The notes beneath the pieces are model-generated. The model made no database searches, was not told where the DNA came from, and worked only from the letters and a program-made list of their open reading frames with translations. This document shows positions 33,791 to 46,889 of a stretch of DNA of 64,000 bases, one piece after another. The position numbers and the translations under genes are program-made. The stretch is from NCBI GenBank assembly GCA_033060915.1, contig CM065394.1, positions 20,098,501 through 20,162,500 on the forward strand, written 5' to 3'. This stretch comes from Euryodendron excelsum (lineage: Eukaryota > Streptophyta > Magnoliopsida > Ericales > Pentaphylacaceae). The first letter of the stretch is position 1. The number at the start of each line of letters is the position of its first letter.

Positions 33791-34595
33791 TTCCTCCCTG
33801 TTTTGCTTTGAAAGAATGGTTAGGACTTTCGCCTTTTGTTTGAAATATTTTTATGTTACATTAAAAGAACTGATAATTCCATGCTATAATCGATTCTTCA
33901 TATCCTTTCTTCTCATTGGGTTGGACACAACGTGTGAGAGAGGGACTACAGAAGAGTACAAAAAAATAACCTTGAAATTGATAATTTTTATATTAATAAT
34001 TAAAGACTAAACAACAATTATATATTCTGTGATTTTTATGAATTTATGTATATTATAAATGTAAAAAAATTCCAGAAATAAACTTTTAAGAAATTATGTG
34101 TTACAAGGTGCTTAAAAAATTTTCTTATTAAACCTCACCTCTTTTTTACGTTATGAGATGTCACCAATTTAGTGAGATCAGTTGACCCCAATGAATTTTT
34201 AAAATAAGCCTCTAGTCATGTAATATTTTAAAAAAGTTTAATAGTTATAAGACTTGACCCCACTAAATATTATTTGGTGCCATTAAACGCAGCTATTGAA
34301 CGCAACTCATGAACAGTTACTGTTTAACCGGAATGACAACCACGTATGTGACTAGCATTGTGCGATTGTGCCACGTCAAAATCCTAAATAGTACAAACAC
34401 AAAGTAAACTAATTTCATTTTGGCAAGTGTTCTTGGGTCATTTAAACTTTTTGACTTAATAATTATTTAATTTGTGTGAAACGAGAAAACTACACAAATT
34501 TTAAAATTAATCGTGACGCACGCAAACAAACGAGACACCTCATCATCATAAAAATAATAATAAAGCGTCCCTCAATCCCCAAACGACAATCAATA
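33791..34595. other. Intergenic, 3' flank of the CHUP1-like gene
   Basis: AT-rich. No gene or repeat recognised. Confidence 0.45.
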
Positions 34596-36543
34596 TTAGT
34601 AAGCACCACCAGCAAAAAGCATGAAACAAACAAGTAACATCAAAAGGAAGAAGAAGAAGAAGAAGAGAGCAGCAACAAGATGCACCTTCTGGGCACCAAC
34701 TTTGCTGTTAGTTGAAGGCACATTAGGCATTCCTGGCTCCTCGAGGGCAATGTCACTCTTGCTAGTCGCTCGGGTTTCTTCATCGTTGTTCTCGTTGTGA
34801 ATATCTTGCTTGCTTAAATTGCTTGAAGCCTCGGCTTTTATGACATTGATGAATGCAGGTGATGAGAATTCAGATGTCTTTCCCTCCGATCTACAGGTAG
34901 ACCTGTTGCCTGTATTCATAATTGTGCTGCTTTCCAACCTTTCGGTGCTTGTTTGCTTATTGTTCAATACCCCTTGCACAGATTTTGGCATGACTTGATC
35001 AAATGTTGATGATACTGTTTGAACTGAATCATTAAAAGAAACTCTCCTCCTGTGCTGGAAAATTAGGCTCGTCTCTGGATCCTTCACATTTCCTCCATTC
35101 TTTAGCACTGACGTGTTCAAAGGAACCGTTGACATGGAAAATCTGCGAATTAGGCCTTTCCAGCTAATAGTAGAGCTGCCTGGGGATGAAATTGGACCAT
35201 TATGATCCTTGCTTCTCCCCCATCTCTTCATCTTATGAATCAGGCTAGACTTTTTACGGGCACTTTTCTGGCTACTAGAATAGCTATCAAGTGTAGAGCC
35301 AGTGTTTTCATCGCTCTCAGAAGAGGACGCACGAGAAGAAATGCTGTCAAGAGTGGAATCTGAACTTGGCTGTTTGGCTTTCTTGTGGAATTGATCACTG
35401 CTTAAATTCTTGCTGAGATGAGTTCGTGGGTTTTTCCATTGTGGGTTGTGGGAGTCCTGAATCTCAAACCTCAGGCAGGCGTTGAGCCAGCGCTGGTACG
35501 TCAGTTCCTCTACCATGCCAAACCTGTCCTTCTGCAGTCTGTCGGCTTCTTTTGAAAGTTCTTCATTGGGATGCTTTAAACTGCTTATCTCAGCCTCTAT
35601 CTCTGCAACAATTTTACTCTGCAACAGCATAGAAAAGACTTCTGAAGATTCTCTGAGAATCAATGTACATGAGGCTAGAGCAATAAATAAATAAAATTGA
35701 TTAGCAAATGATATCAAAAGTAGAAATTTCAAGAATCAGATCCATTAGACTTACATTCATCTAAGTACATGCCTAAGCATCCTTTCACATTTTTGCATAT
35801 ACAAGAATTTATATCATTGACAAAATTTTACCCACCTGTGTCATATTTGAAAGAGCAGTTATTCTAGCTTGAGAAGCAGCTAATTCGATTGCCAAGTCCC
35901 TCTTTTCTAGCTGAAGTTCTTTGTTCCTCCTCTTCATCTCCACAACTTCCATCTGTAAATCTTTCATAGCTCTGAGCTTATTCTCAACCCCGTCATCTCT
36001 GATCGTGGTTTCCTCCATCAGAAGGCCAGAAACTTGTCCTTTGAGCATCATTAACTGTCCCTTCATTTGTGATGCATCAACCCTCAACTTTGACTGCATC
36101 TCCAATATCCTCTTTCTTGCAACCTCAAGATGCTTCTCTGCCAACAGATTCTGTTTGATTTCTTCATGCCGCTTCTTCCTCTCTGCCCGCAATGCTTCTA
36201 CGGTGTCATTAAGCATGACAATTTCAGCTGTTTTGACATCTAACTGGTTCTGCAATTGAGCAATGTCTAATTGCTGTTCTCTCAGACCATATAAATCAAG
36301 CAATTTCAGTTCCAAGATCACTCTCCTTTGCTGCATTTCCTTCACTACATTCTTTAACAGCTCTATTTCTGTAATATAGTTCCACTTTTCATCGTATATC
36401 TGAGACTCAGAACTCGTGCAGTCACTATTTTCAGAACCATTTTGTTTCAAATCGTGTTTGGTTTTACTTATATTACTTTTAACCTCCTCTTCCTGATGGG
36501 ACTGCACCTGCAGCAGGAAAATTTTGCATTTCATGTTTTATTC

Positions 36544-36588
<45 letters not shown>

Positions 36589-36935
36589 CAACATTAGAAT
36601 CTTCAAACTTGTCTTTCTCTTTATTCTGTTCATGTTGGAAGCTAGAGCCATCATTCCCTGAGCTCATAAAACAAAAGAAGAATTAGCACATGATGCCATA
36701 CTTGAAATTTGCCATTGAAAATTTTTTAATATATATATATATATATATATTTCCAACCAAGCTAGAACTGGTATAAAGAGCTAGAAACTAAAACATTATC
36801 ATTGACAAGAGAAATGTAAAAAGTACTTGGAATTTTGGTTGATGAGTTTCGCCTCCGCGAGCAATGGATGTTAATATGAGCAAGCGCAAAAGCTGAAATT
36901 GAAGCTACAACTAGAAAGCTAACCCTGAATATCAT
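34596..36935 (-). CDS. CHUP1-like coiled-coil protein (four exons)
   Basis: Proposed exons on the minus strand: 36935-36827, 36657-36593, 36507-35836 and 35618-34596, with GT-AG introns and consistent phase, giving 622 residues. Exon 1 begins 'MIFRVSFLVVASISAFAL', a hydrophobic N-terminus like the outer-envelope anchor of CHUP1. Exon 3 (residues about 59-282) is one long coiled coil ending 'KELQLEKRDLAIELAASQAR'. Exon 4 holds the family signature 'VEELTYQRWLNACLRFE' (near residue 320), a Ser-rich low-complexity stretch and a basic segment. CHUP1 links chloroplasts to actin for light-driven movement; this shorter relative lacks a visible proline-rich stretch and the C-terminal CHUP1 domain. 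A hydrophobic tail with six Phe closes it (about 594-616). The exact role is not known from sequence. Confidence 0.85.
34640..34668. repeat. (AAG)n microsatellite inside the last exon
   Basis: 'ggaagaagaagaagaagaag' reads TTC repeats on the gene strand. It creates the poly-Phe core of the hydrophobic C-terminal tail. Confidence 0.75.
36543..36590. repeat. Compound (AT)n(AG)n microsatellite in intron 2
   Basis: About ten AT and fourteen AG dinucleotides just 3' of the exon 2 donor. On the gene strand it is a CT-rich then TA-rich tract. Confidence 0.85.
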
Positions 36936-39900
36936 TTACTAAGTAGTTCAGTGGTTAAACTGGCTTTGAAGCCAACTTAGGCATCCCCAACCAAAACTTA
37001 ATTTGAAATAATTCTCTGTTATTTCCCCATCACATTATTCTTATCATGTTCCTGAAACTCCTATACATATATATATATATATATATATATATGTGGATAT
37101 GTCTTTTCTGTTGAAAATATCATTACCAAGTTGTGGTTGATCTTTTGTCCAGCTCCAAGACAGTGTCAATTAATGACATTGGTGGAACATGTTACACAGG
37201 GGAAACCCGACCCAGCCCCACCCATTGTTGAGCTGTTTCAAATGCTCGGAATACGGGTCATGATTCGTGAACCATTGGGTTAAAAATCAAAGATAGACCT
37301 GAGTTTACACATTCGGTAGTACAAAAATAGCCAATTCGTCTAGATTTACATCTTCTAGTCCTACTAATTCCCAGAGTTTGAATTTCAAATCCCGCAAGTC
37401 TTTTTTACACATTTTTTCATGCTTATATAGCATTTTTATTTTTTATTTTTTTAATTCAACAGTCAGAGGTTTCAAGAGTCGGGACATCTTGCAGGCACAC
37501 ATTTCTATATTTATGAGGTTGGTGCCAATTGATTGGTCAAGTTCTGAAAACACTGGTTTTAGACTTATAAAAGCCAAATACAAGTATAAGTTGGGTATTT
37601 GCAAACCCCCCCACAGATTTTGAAAAATGATTAATTACAATTTATATCTCTAAACTTTAAACTAAATTTTATTTTAGGACTTTTATTTTTATTTTAGCAA
37701 TTAAACTCTTACACTTCTTACAATGTCAAATTTATGTTAAGTAAAGACATAAATTGGCATGTGACAAGCATATGATCTTTCCTAATGAAAAAAGACGTAA
37801 AATTAAGCATGTTTCCCGTCTAAAGGCTCAAGTGTATTGCACATGAGTCGAATTGGAATTTTTTTCACGAAGCCTAATTACATTATACACATCGCATAAT
37901 TGATTACTTGCATGTTTTTAAAGTGGTTTGAGAGAAATATATAGTCAATAATTAAGGAATTGCTAAAATTTTACTTATTTGTTTCTTGAAAAATGTCATG
38001 TGTTTGTCATGTGTGAATTTTCTATATATTTTTTTAATAAAAATTAGAAGAACATTGACATTGCAACAAAACAAAAATGTAAGAGCTTAATTATTATAAA
38101 TAAAAAATAAAAGTGATGAAGTGATATTTGATATAAATTATAGGAGTACAAAGTATTTAACCCTTTTGAAAATAAAATCTCTCATGAATGTAGAAGCTTG
38201 GAGGCCCTACAAAATTGAAAGGGTTCCTTTGTCTAGAGGATATATGCATGATAGAATTCTTTCAAACAAATTGATAGTTGTGATGAATTTAAGCCCAAGA
38301 ACTAATTGTGTAAGGTGTCATCTTCAACCTACAACTACTATGTTTGGCAACATTTTTTTTTGTTTCTGCTTTTGTTTTGCAAAACATACTTAGAAAAATG
38401 AAAATAAAATTTGTTTAGTAATGTTTTTGTTTTCAAAAATCTAAAATCAATGGTAACAAACAACAAAGATAACTATAAGCCCACAGTCACCGCACCACCT
38501 ACCACCACTACCAGCCCACCAAAGCCACCACCACTGCCGTTGCGTAGTCTGGTGGCTCCTTGGCACCCACACACCCACAGCCTGCGAGCCACCTCCCAGC
38601 TTGTACTTGATGGCGGTATTCTTGAGACAATTCCAGGCAGGTGAGGCGATCCTTTTCAAAATATGAGGTGGAGGCTTGTTGGGCAATATTAGCTTCTATA
38701 ATTGTATATTTGGCTGCTCAGTATCACAACTACTCCCGAGTTTGGATGTTCTTTTAACTGCGTTGTTGGAAAATTTGTGGTTGGGCCCGAGAACGCATAT
38801 TCTCCTATGGTCTAAAAATATACATTTAGCCCATGGTTAGGAGTAAAGTGCAAAATAGAAATTTTTTTGAAAACAAAAAATAACATTCTTACACATGTTT
38901 TGATTGTACAGTAACAAATTTTGAGGGACCAAAATTACTTTAATGTTCTTTTTTCATTTTTCTTTTATTTTCTTCCATTTTCTTTAGCTTTCTCAATCTT
39001 CTACCATTTTTACCACCTCACCCTAATAACCACCACCACATGGCGGCGGCAGCAGTGGTGGCTTCGGAACATGACAAGTCAAAGAAACAGAAAAAAATAA
39101 CGGAGAAATAGAGAAAAGAGTAAGGATAATTAAACATTTCGCAAAAAATATTAATCCGTCAAATTTTGAATTTTAGTCATAAAGGGGTTAAAGGTAAGTT
39201 TTTCAACCACAGGCCAAATCACTTGGGGTGAAGTGTAATTGACTCAAATATGTCTTATATTGTAAGAAACATGAAAGGGAAACTGATAATTTAAGTGCTG
39301 CACAAGAATTATATGCACTTTCTTTATGGGGCCAAAGCTGAGCAAACATCTGCGACACTAGGAAAGACTGGATCCTTTGTTTCTTCTCTTGTTTGGTCCA
39401 TGGGAAAATGGTGGAAAGGAATAACTACAACGAAGAAGATGCAACTTTTTGAAAATATAAATATAAATGTATATTTCTCCTCTAATACTAAGTTTGGATC
39501 TTGAATTTGTTGAAGAGAAGAGAAAAGAAAAGAAAAGAAAAGGGATTGGTTACTCATAAAAATGAATATATATATATATATATATATATAAATAATTCTA
39601 TTTTTCTTTTATCTTTTTTCTCTAACAAATTCAAGATTCAAACGTAACTTAAGAGTGAATTTTAACATCAGGTACTGTTTCACAGCAACATCATATACAA
39701 TCATTTTTCGAAACCATGCATACGGGAAGTAATTGAGAACTATACTTATATTCCGATTCCAAGCATCATGTAACAAAATAAGTTTGTCTCCCTCTCATGG
39801 TTAGCATTCTCTCCATTCCAATATGTACATCAATACCTGATCTTCACCTTATACATACAACAAAGAGAAGGGAAAAAAATGAAAATGAAATTTTCTTGTA

Positions 39901-40033
39901 CCAGAGTTGAGGATAACTTACTCGTACCAGTACGTCAGAATTCAAAAAACCTAATTCACCAAATCTTTCCATTTTGCTTATGGTTATCGAATTTTAAGTT
40001 TCCTAGACAACCTCCATTGGTGTATCCGTGTCA
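36936..40033. other. Intergenic sequence between the CHUP1-like gene and the hAT remnant
   Basis: AT-rich, with (AT)n at 37066-37091 and 39567-39591, and a CCA-rich stretch at 38485-38560. 36936-37100 probably holds the promoter and 5' UTR of the CHUP1-like gene. Open frames here are short and none is recognised. Confidence 0.4.
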
Positions 40034-42738
40034 TCATTTTTGTTTCTTGGTGAAACCTGCAGCGCTATTATCTGCTGATGCAGTAGCCGTTAATTCCATT
40101 AGCCTCTCATAATCTGTCTCAGTTGACTTATATTTCAATTTGATCCCACCTTGTGTCCATGACTTTATACAGAGGAGAGCTTGTGTGCTACCATGGGACA
40201 TACAGAACTGTTGCTTATCAATCTCATCGCCTTTGCTGCAAAACAACTCTTCAGGTGCCACTGAAGTTGGCTGTATGGCCAAGAAATCCCGAGCCATAAC
40301 AGATAGCCGTGGATAACGTGTGCTGTTCAGCTTCCACCATTCCAAAACATCTGTCGGTATTGGAGGCTCTGATAGATATTGGGTGAACTCATCAGTCGCA
40401 GAGCTCATACTTACCCTTCATTTCTTACGAGCAATTTTGGACCCATTTGGTACTAACTTTTCAGCTAGTTTTTTTTAAGCTTATAAGAAAAAAGTTAAAA
40501 AAATTTGGCTTTTTTATTTATCTTTAGCTAAAATAAAGCCAGAAAAGTAAAAAAGTTAAAAAAAAACTTGACTTTTTTGCTTATAAGTTTAAAAAAAGCT
40601 TGACAAAAAAGTTATACCAAACAGCCCTTCATCCGCAAAAGAAATGCTTCCTCCATCTTCCAGCTCTTGAGCACCATATCCACTGTTCATACAAGGAAAA
40701 AGACTGGTAGAGTAGTTTCTAATGAAACTTGTTCTTGCTGCTTCTAGATAGTTCTCTGAGTTGAGACTGCCAGGAATCAGCTCAACTTTCATCCTGGGAT
40801 CAAGGATTGCAATCATGTATGTGAATATGTTGCAAACCTGTTCATTGTATTTTCGGGCCTTTGTTGTCATTTCTTCAGCAGCACTTTTGAGCCAGTCTGG
40901 GCTGTGATGGGAATCTCTGCAGGAAGCAATCGTCTCAGCAATATGATCCATGAAGAAAACAACCAGCCCTTTTCTATTTAAGCCCTTTTCTATTTAGAAG
41001 TGTAATACTAAAAATTTAAATCCCAAAATAATCGAAGTAATATGTTAATCTTCATGTTTTGACTTTCAAAAACTTTTGGGTGATCACGTTTGCTTTTATT
41101 CTGGATGTCAACATCATAATAACTTACAGGATTTTGACAAAAGTTGCAGGGACTATTAGGCAGACAACTTCAATCTTTGGGAAACAACTACAGATACACC
41201 TTTTTTCGAACTTAATAGGCAGAAACTTACGGAAGAGGATATTATGTTATACTCTCATGAACTCACAAAGGACGGAGGGAATACCTTACGCACAACATCT
41301 AGCATCCGGTAACTGCCGCTCCATCGAACTGAAGCATCAAGCGGAAATTTCCAACTACCTTCTCAAAAAGATGTTGCAAATTGCATAAATTCCCCGGCAA
41401 TTTCCACGGATGCATTCACCTCTAGTACAAACTCCCTGATCTTAGAGATTGCTGGTTTTGTAGTTCTTAACCCATCATTTATGATTGAGTTCAAAGTACG
41501 AGCAGCACAGGGGACATAGCAGAAGGACAACACTTTCTGGCAGTCAGTGTCCTCTTTCAATGTATGCATGCATGGCATCTGTACTGTTATCATGAGTGTA
41601 GGAGAGGACTCTATTATCAATATTGTACACCTTCAAAACTTTCACTAGAGTGTGATAGATCTCAGCACCATCACAAGGAAAAGGTATATGACAAATATCA
41701 AGAAGAATCTTTTGGAAGGACCAGTTTTCATCAATCCACTGGCATGTGACACTCATATAAAAGATTTGTTCGTAGGAAGTCCGGAAATCAAGTGTGATTG
41801 AGACCTTAGAAGAAACCTGCTCCAATGTTGCCCTTACATCTTCTTGCATGCTTCTGAAAACTTCACACAGTACTGCTTGGAACTTCTCGCCCGGCCAGAG
41901 TTTAATTGATGGATTGAGAAATTTGAAGGAGTTTGCCAGCCACTTTTCCCCCAAGGCAGAAGGAGGGAGAGATGATAAAATGAGCCACTTGACAAGCAAC
42001 CAGTTCAAATGGTCAAGATCCACCTGAGGTGTTTTAGCTTGTGGTTGAGGTTTCTTAACTGCAGTGCTGGGTTTCGGGACGGTATTGGTGACAGTATCCC
42101 TTGTGTTATCATATCCTGGATGGTGACGGCTGAGGTGCCTTCCCAAATTGCCTTCACCAGCACAGAGAGTATAGTTAAAGCATGAGAAGAATACAAACGA
42201 GCATTCCTGTTTTTATGAGCTAAAGCCAGTATAAGTGCTAGTGTTAGAAGTGGATTAGCTCAACATGAAGAAGCTAGGAAAAACACTTTTAGCAAATCAT
42301 GTTTTGGACCAATCCATTATTCGTATATGTGAAACTCAATGTGATATTAAGCATATCTGTTCAGTGCTTCTACAGAAAACCTGTTCATTTCTGGACAGCA
42401 ACTACCATAGTCTGACTATACTGAATCCTAAATTGAGATTATCCTATTTGGTTTCTGGTGCACTGAATATATTCATTGGAAGACAAAGGGAAACTTGCAG
42501 CCATGGAATAGAAGCAAGTGCACCGAAATTACCAGTGGCAGTTGCAAAAGAATAGCTCTGCCCACAAAATGTGCACCCTTGACTTTTCCCAATCAGGTGC
42601 TATTTCAAAAAACTTGAGATAAATTGATGTCATTGACTTCTTTCTTGATTTTGCAGTGGGAACAACATTGCCTTTTTCTGAAGAACTCAATCCAATATCA
42701 ACTGGTTCAATGATGGGAATGACAGCCATATCCATCAT
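40034..42738 (-). pseudogene. DAYSLEEPER/RICESLEEPER-type hAT transposase-derived gene, broken
   Basis: The parts read in order on the minus strand. A BED zinc finger (42700-42540, 'CTFCGQSYSFATATG' in one frame) continues after a likely intron in 'NLGRHLSRHHPGYD' (42150-42110). Next is the RNase-H-like hAT core (42080-41360: 'SITLDFRTSYEQIFYMSVTC', 'PCAARTLNSIINDGL'). 'AILDPRMKVELIP' follows at about 40790, then the C-terminal dimerisation region (40408-40034: 'YPRLSVMARDFLAIQPTSVAPEELF'). Frameshifts occur near 42570, 41560 and 41370, a TGA just before 'RVSMSSATDEF', and a MITE splits the 3' part. The sequence between 41290 and 40960 is replaced by unrelated DNA. It resembles the domesticated family more than an active transposon, but this copy is dead. 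Confidence 0.8.
40437..40627. mobile_element. MITE inserted in the hAT-derived gene
   Basis: The ends 'ggacccatttggtactaac' and 'gttataccaaacagccc' are inverted copies of a T(T/A)TTGGTA-type repeat. The inside is a T/A-rich palindrome-like 'agcttataag' pattern. It interrupts the coding text between 'SFADE' and 'IARK'. An 8-bp ATGAAGGG (gene strand) appears on both sides, but not exactly at the termini. Confidence 0.65.
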
Positions 42739-42999
42739 AGATTTAGGTTGAATATCTGTTCCAGGAAAAAAGAATTAAAATTGTATGATAGACGTAATAG
42801 TATAATACATTAGTGCTAAGATGAAAAGCCAGATTTCCCAGAAATCAAAAGTCCAATACAACTCGGAAACAGAAATTAAGGCAAACAACAATATATTGTC
42901 CGCATATCCATTATGCAATCTCTAACCAATTACTAAAGTCTAAATATTTTCTTCTCCTAATAGTAATCGTAGAGTTATTGTATACTATTAGTGTTTTTA
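42739..42999. other. Unassigned AT-rich sequence
   Basis: No gene recognised. Confidence 0.4.
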
Positions 43000-43905
43000 G
43001 TGTTGGCATATTCTGTGAACAAAAGCACTTTAGTTATAATTGAGTTTAAGTTGTATTCAGACCTAGCATATGTAATTGTTGTCTAGAGTTCAAGCTTCTG
43101 AAGCTAGAGTACAAGCTCCTGAAGCACACAAAGCTGAAATCTTGGAAGGCTATATCTCTCAAATCAAAAGTGTTACCAGCGTCCATAATATATCGATTTC
43201 ATATAACTTTTCGAGATCTACGTAATTATATTAATCAGGTGTTCGAATGGCCATACAATTCATTTGAACAGTTGGGTGTTCGATTCCCTAACCAAACTGT
43301 TCGAACACATGAGCACGACTTTTGGATTTCGAGTTGATACTTCGAGTTCTCATAGGAAAACTTATTCTATGGGATTCCTACTTCGACCAAGACTCTACAA
43401 ACACTCCAACCTCTATATAAGGCTCTAAGGGCTTTATAATTCATAGACATACATTCAGAGAGATCATATAGCTATTTAGACAATTTTATTGTACTTCCAA
43501 GCTTATTAGAGTATTTCTTCTTGTCAACAAACAACTTCACACATATTCGGCTCTAGCGGATTTCAAAGGTTGACATCGAAAGCATGGGAGAATAGTAAAT
43601 TGTGGGGTCTAGCGATCAAGTCTGAAACTTCTATCATAGGTGTGGATCAATGGAGAGTTGTGGATCAACGGGTTAGGTTGTAAGTTTATTCTTATAACTC
43701 TTCAAGATTTATAGTGCTAACACGTTAGAGGCTCTGTGGCCCTGCAGTTTTTTCCTTGGTTTAGGGTTTCCACGCAAAATCTCGTGTGCCTATTCTTTAC
43801 TTTATGCTTTAAAGTTGCATATAGAATTGACGTAGCTAGATAATTGACCTGTTCACATAGTTGGATATTTAGGTTAATTAATCAACTATAGGCTAATCCC
43901 CCAAG
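43000..43905 (+). mobile_element. Possible solo LTR (Copia-like)
   Basis: Begins TGTTGGCATATTC. It has a TATA box 'ctatataagg' at 43411 followed by a short leader, a polyA-like region and a 'cgtgtgcctattctttactttatgc' U5-like tail. No second copy, primer site or target duplication was found, so the ends are approximate. Confidence 0.4.
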
Positions 43906-45478
43906 CTTTTTTCCTATACCTAAGAGGGTGACTAATATGTGAATAAGTTAATCTTGTTTGCATATACAAGAGTTTAGAAAACTTATCAACATATATTTGT
44001 GTATGCATATAATACTCGTATTCAGATGCTAGTAATGGTCCTAGTCTTATAAAAAGATCCTTTTGTATGACTAAACAATATTAAAACAAACTTGATCTAA
44101 AAGGGAGTTGATAGAAAAATAATAACAAGTCAAAGAGACGAAGAAGAGAATAACTTCATCAACCACACAAACCCATTTTCAAGCATTTGTTTTCACACTT
44201 ACAATGTATAAACCCTACGAAGAGGAGAAAAACTTCATCAACCAAACAAACCCATGCTCAAGCATTTGTTGTCACACATACAATGTACAAAGCCTAGAAC
44301 CCATCAGTTCTCATCAGTTGCAGACTTACAGTAAAGATTGAGTTCCTACTGACAGAACATGAATGGCATTGTTAAGATTACGGCTATACCCCTTAATCCC
44401 TATGATATTTTCTCCATAAAAGGTTGTTCAATCTAATTGAGAAATAAGTCACCATCTCTTCTGGTCACTAGCCACAGCCACTGCCAACCAACCTGGCCCA
44501 AAACCATGGTTTCCATCCAAGATCTCTCCCTCTCTCGCATTAGACCACCGCACCCAACTCCCATTCACATCAAATCCCAATCTTTAACAATTCCAACACC
44601 GCCACCAATGGCACTGATAACAACCATCATCTTCTGCCACCACACAAGCCCCTAGCTTCCCATCTATCCCAACACTGCCACCCACCTCTCATCACCTATA
44701 ACTACACCAACATCTCCATCGTCTAGGTCAAGCCTCCACGACAACCAGTAACAGCCACTCAAAACCACTAGGAACCCTCCATTGAAACAGCCACCACTGT
44801 AGAATAACTCATTCCCATTGAAACCAAAATCATCACCACACATAAACGCCACTCAAACCTTATGTCGCCCATCCATTGAACCAACCACCACTCTAAAACC
44901 AATCACCCCATTCCACACCACCACCTCCATTCAGACCAACCAGCCACCAACATCACCCAGCACCATTACCATCATTGCTAATAGTCACCATCCATAATCT
45001 ATCTACTTTCTCCATCTAAAGAAACCCCCATCATCTTTCTCACTATCCCTTCCAACTTACTGGAGCTTCACTTGCTCTATCTAAGGAGAATCAAAAACAG
45101 TCCATGTATGTAAGTACTACCATTACACACTTTAAAGCACAAAAACAAAACCACCCAACTATATCTCAAATCATACACTGTGATTCCGTAGCGAAAAAAT
45201 ATCTGTTTCCGAGGTGCAGTGTATATCTGCAAGGGTCATTCCTCTCTGAAATTTTAACAGTCAACAACTCTATATTAAAAATTTTGCCGTTGTATTTACC
45301 TATAGCTATCACTTTTTGCAGAAACAAATGCTTAAAATGCATAATAAATAGTACCAATGTCGGTATATGACAAGTAATAATGGAATCACAATGACATAAG
45401 ATCACTTTTTAAAGGAGGTCAATAGCTATAATCTGAACTAGAAATGCTTGCTTTTGAGCGACATTATCGGTAAACTTT
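43906..45478. other. Unassigned; CCA-rich stretch
   Basis: 44480-45000 is rich in 'caccacc / ccaacc' with open frames on both strands, which I take as compositional. 45409-45478 may be the downstream part of the exon cut by element E (see 60717-60814). Confidence 0.4.
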
Positions 45479-45483
45479 ACCCC
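45479..45483. repeat. Target site duplication ACCCC, left of element E
   Basis: Identical to 60717-60721. Confidence 0.9.
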
Positions 45484-46389
45484 TGTGTGTGGGGTATAGT
45501 GGGAGGTGAGTGGTTAAGCCTGTAGAGGGTGACCCTCTGGGAAGTTAACGGCAGGCGCTGTCTAGGCGGAGGACCACCGGAGGTGGAGGAGAGAGAGTTG
45601 AGGCGGTTCTAGGAAGAGAGAGAGTGGCAGTGTCCCAAAGAGCTTGGAGAGATTTTGGAGAGGTTGGTGGTGAGCATTCAATGTGCAATGAATGTCTTGA
45701 ATGTCCTGTCAATGGAGAATGAAGGTTCCCTTTATATAGGTGAGGGAAGTACTTCATGATTGGCCATTCAGTTGTCGAGGTTTTTGGTGATTGGCTACTC
45801 AGACCTGAGACGGAGCCTTTCGTTGGTTGGCTCCTCAGTCTGGAGCTCCTCGAAGACCGACATTCTGAATGTCAACTCTGTACCTGTGTAGCAACAGTGA
45901 TTCAGTAATTCAGACGTTCAGGCATTAAATACGCTTTGTCGTTTGCTTGGAGATCCCTCTCTCTCTAAGACCGGCCAGAGGGGCAAGACCCCTCGGCGAG
46001 CTCTCAACTCTAGCCTCCAATCCACTTGTCTCCTGGTGATCCCGCGCGGACATCCCTAGGTCTTGCTCCCAACCTAGGTTATGGAGAATAAGTCATGGAG
46101 AATTATGCTAAGTATGGAGATGCGTTCGGCGGCGAGGTTCCATGGCCGAGCCAGGAGGTGCCGAGCCCGAAGCCATGACGCGGAGGAGGTGTCCCGAGGT
46201 CACTTGTAGGTGAGGGACTCTTGATGTCTTATCTCGGAGGAGGCGCTCTTCGCGCTATCCTCGGTGAATGAGCTGTCTTGGTACACACGTCGCCTCGATA
46301 GGCTGCCACATGGAGCCAAACGTAGGAGAAAGAGTGGTGAATTGCTGGAGTGTCCTCTTACAGAACAGAGCTAGACACTCATACCTACA
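45484..46389 (-). repeat. 3' LTR of element E
   Basis: The minus strand starts TGTAGGTATGAGTGTC and ends CTATACCCCACACACA. It is colinear without indels with 59811-60716. TATA 'CCTATATAAAGGG' on the minus strand near 45731-45743. Confidence 0.95.
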
Positions 46390-46402
46390 ATATGCCCCTT
46401 GT
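46390..46402 (-). promoter_or_regulatory. Polypurine tract of element E
   Basis: Minus strand 'CAAGGGGCATAT' immediately before the 3' LTR. Confidence 0.55.
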
Positions 46403-46681
46403 GCGTGTGCCCTCACTAATATTGAGGGTGTGCGTACACACTATTAGAGATAACTTTTGAGAAGCTTGCGAACAAGTAGTAGCTTTGTCTTGTAGAGTTT
46501 TTCTTTTTCTTTTTTTTTTTTTTTTAGTTATTAATATGGAGAGGCATCACAAAGTTGTAAAAAGGGCGGGCAGATGTTGAGCGGAGTGGAGTGGAGCGAG
46601 AGGAGCAGAGCGCATCGAGCGGAACGAAACGAAGCGAAGCGAAGCATTTGCCCTTTCATGGGTCCAATTGTAGATTGGGCC

Positions 46682-46735
46682 GAAGGCCCGTTAAATGGGG
46701 GTGCGGGGGCTACGCCCCCGCGGTATGGTACAGTG
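46682..46735. repeat. GC hairpin inside the 3' side of element E
   Basis: 'gtgcgggggctacgcccccgcgg' contains an 8-bp perfect stem GCGGGGGC / GCCCCCGC with a 3-base loop; a smaller 'gggccgaaggccc' stem lies just before it. Confidence 0.6.
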
Positions 46736-46889
46736 AAATAGCTGTTAAAGTAGAGTAAGAAGCTTCATTTAACGGAGTGATGTGATTTATCAAATAATGG
46801 GGAAGAGTGCAATTGTTCTTTGATTGGGAGGCCTGCAATGACCTTTGGGTGCAATGGTGTAAGAGGGCATTGTCCAGGTGTCGGGCTAG

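Noticed and set aside
38340..38890. Possible MITE beginning 'tgtttggcaacattttt'
   Set aside because: A matching inverted end with target duplication could not be found.
45545..45757. 70-codon frame repeated exactly at 59872-60084
   Set aside because: It is simply present in both LTRs of element E and has no recognisable domain; identity reflects the young LTR pair, not a conserved gene.
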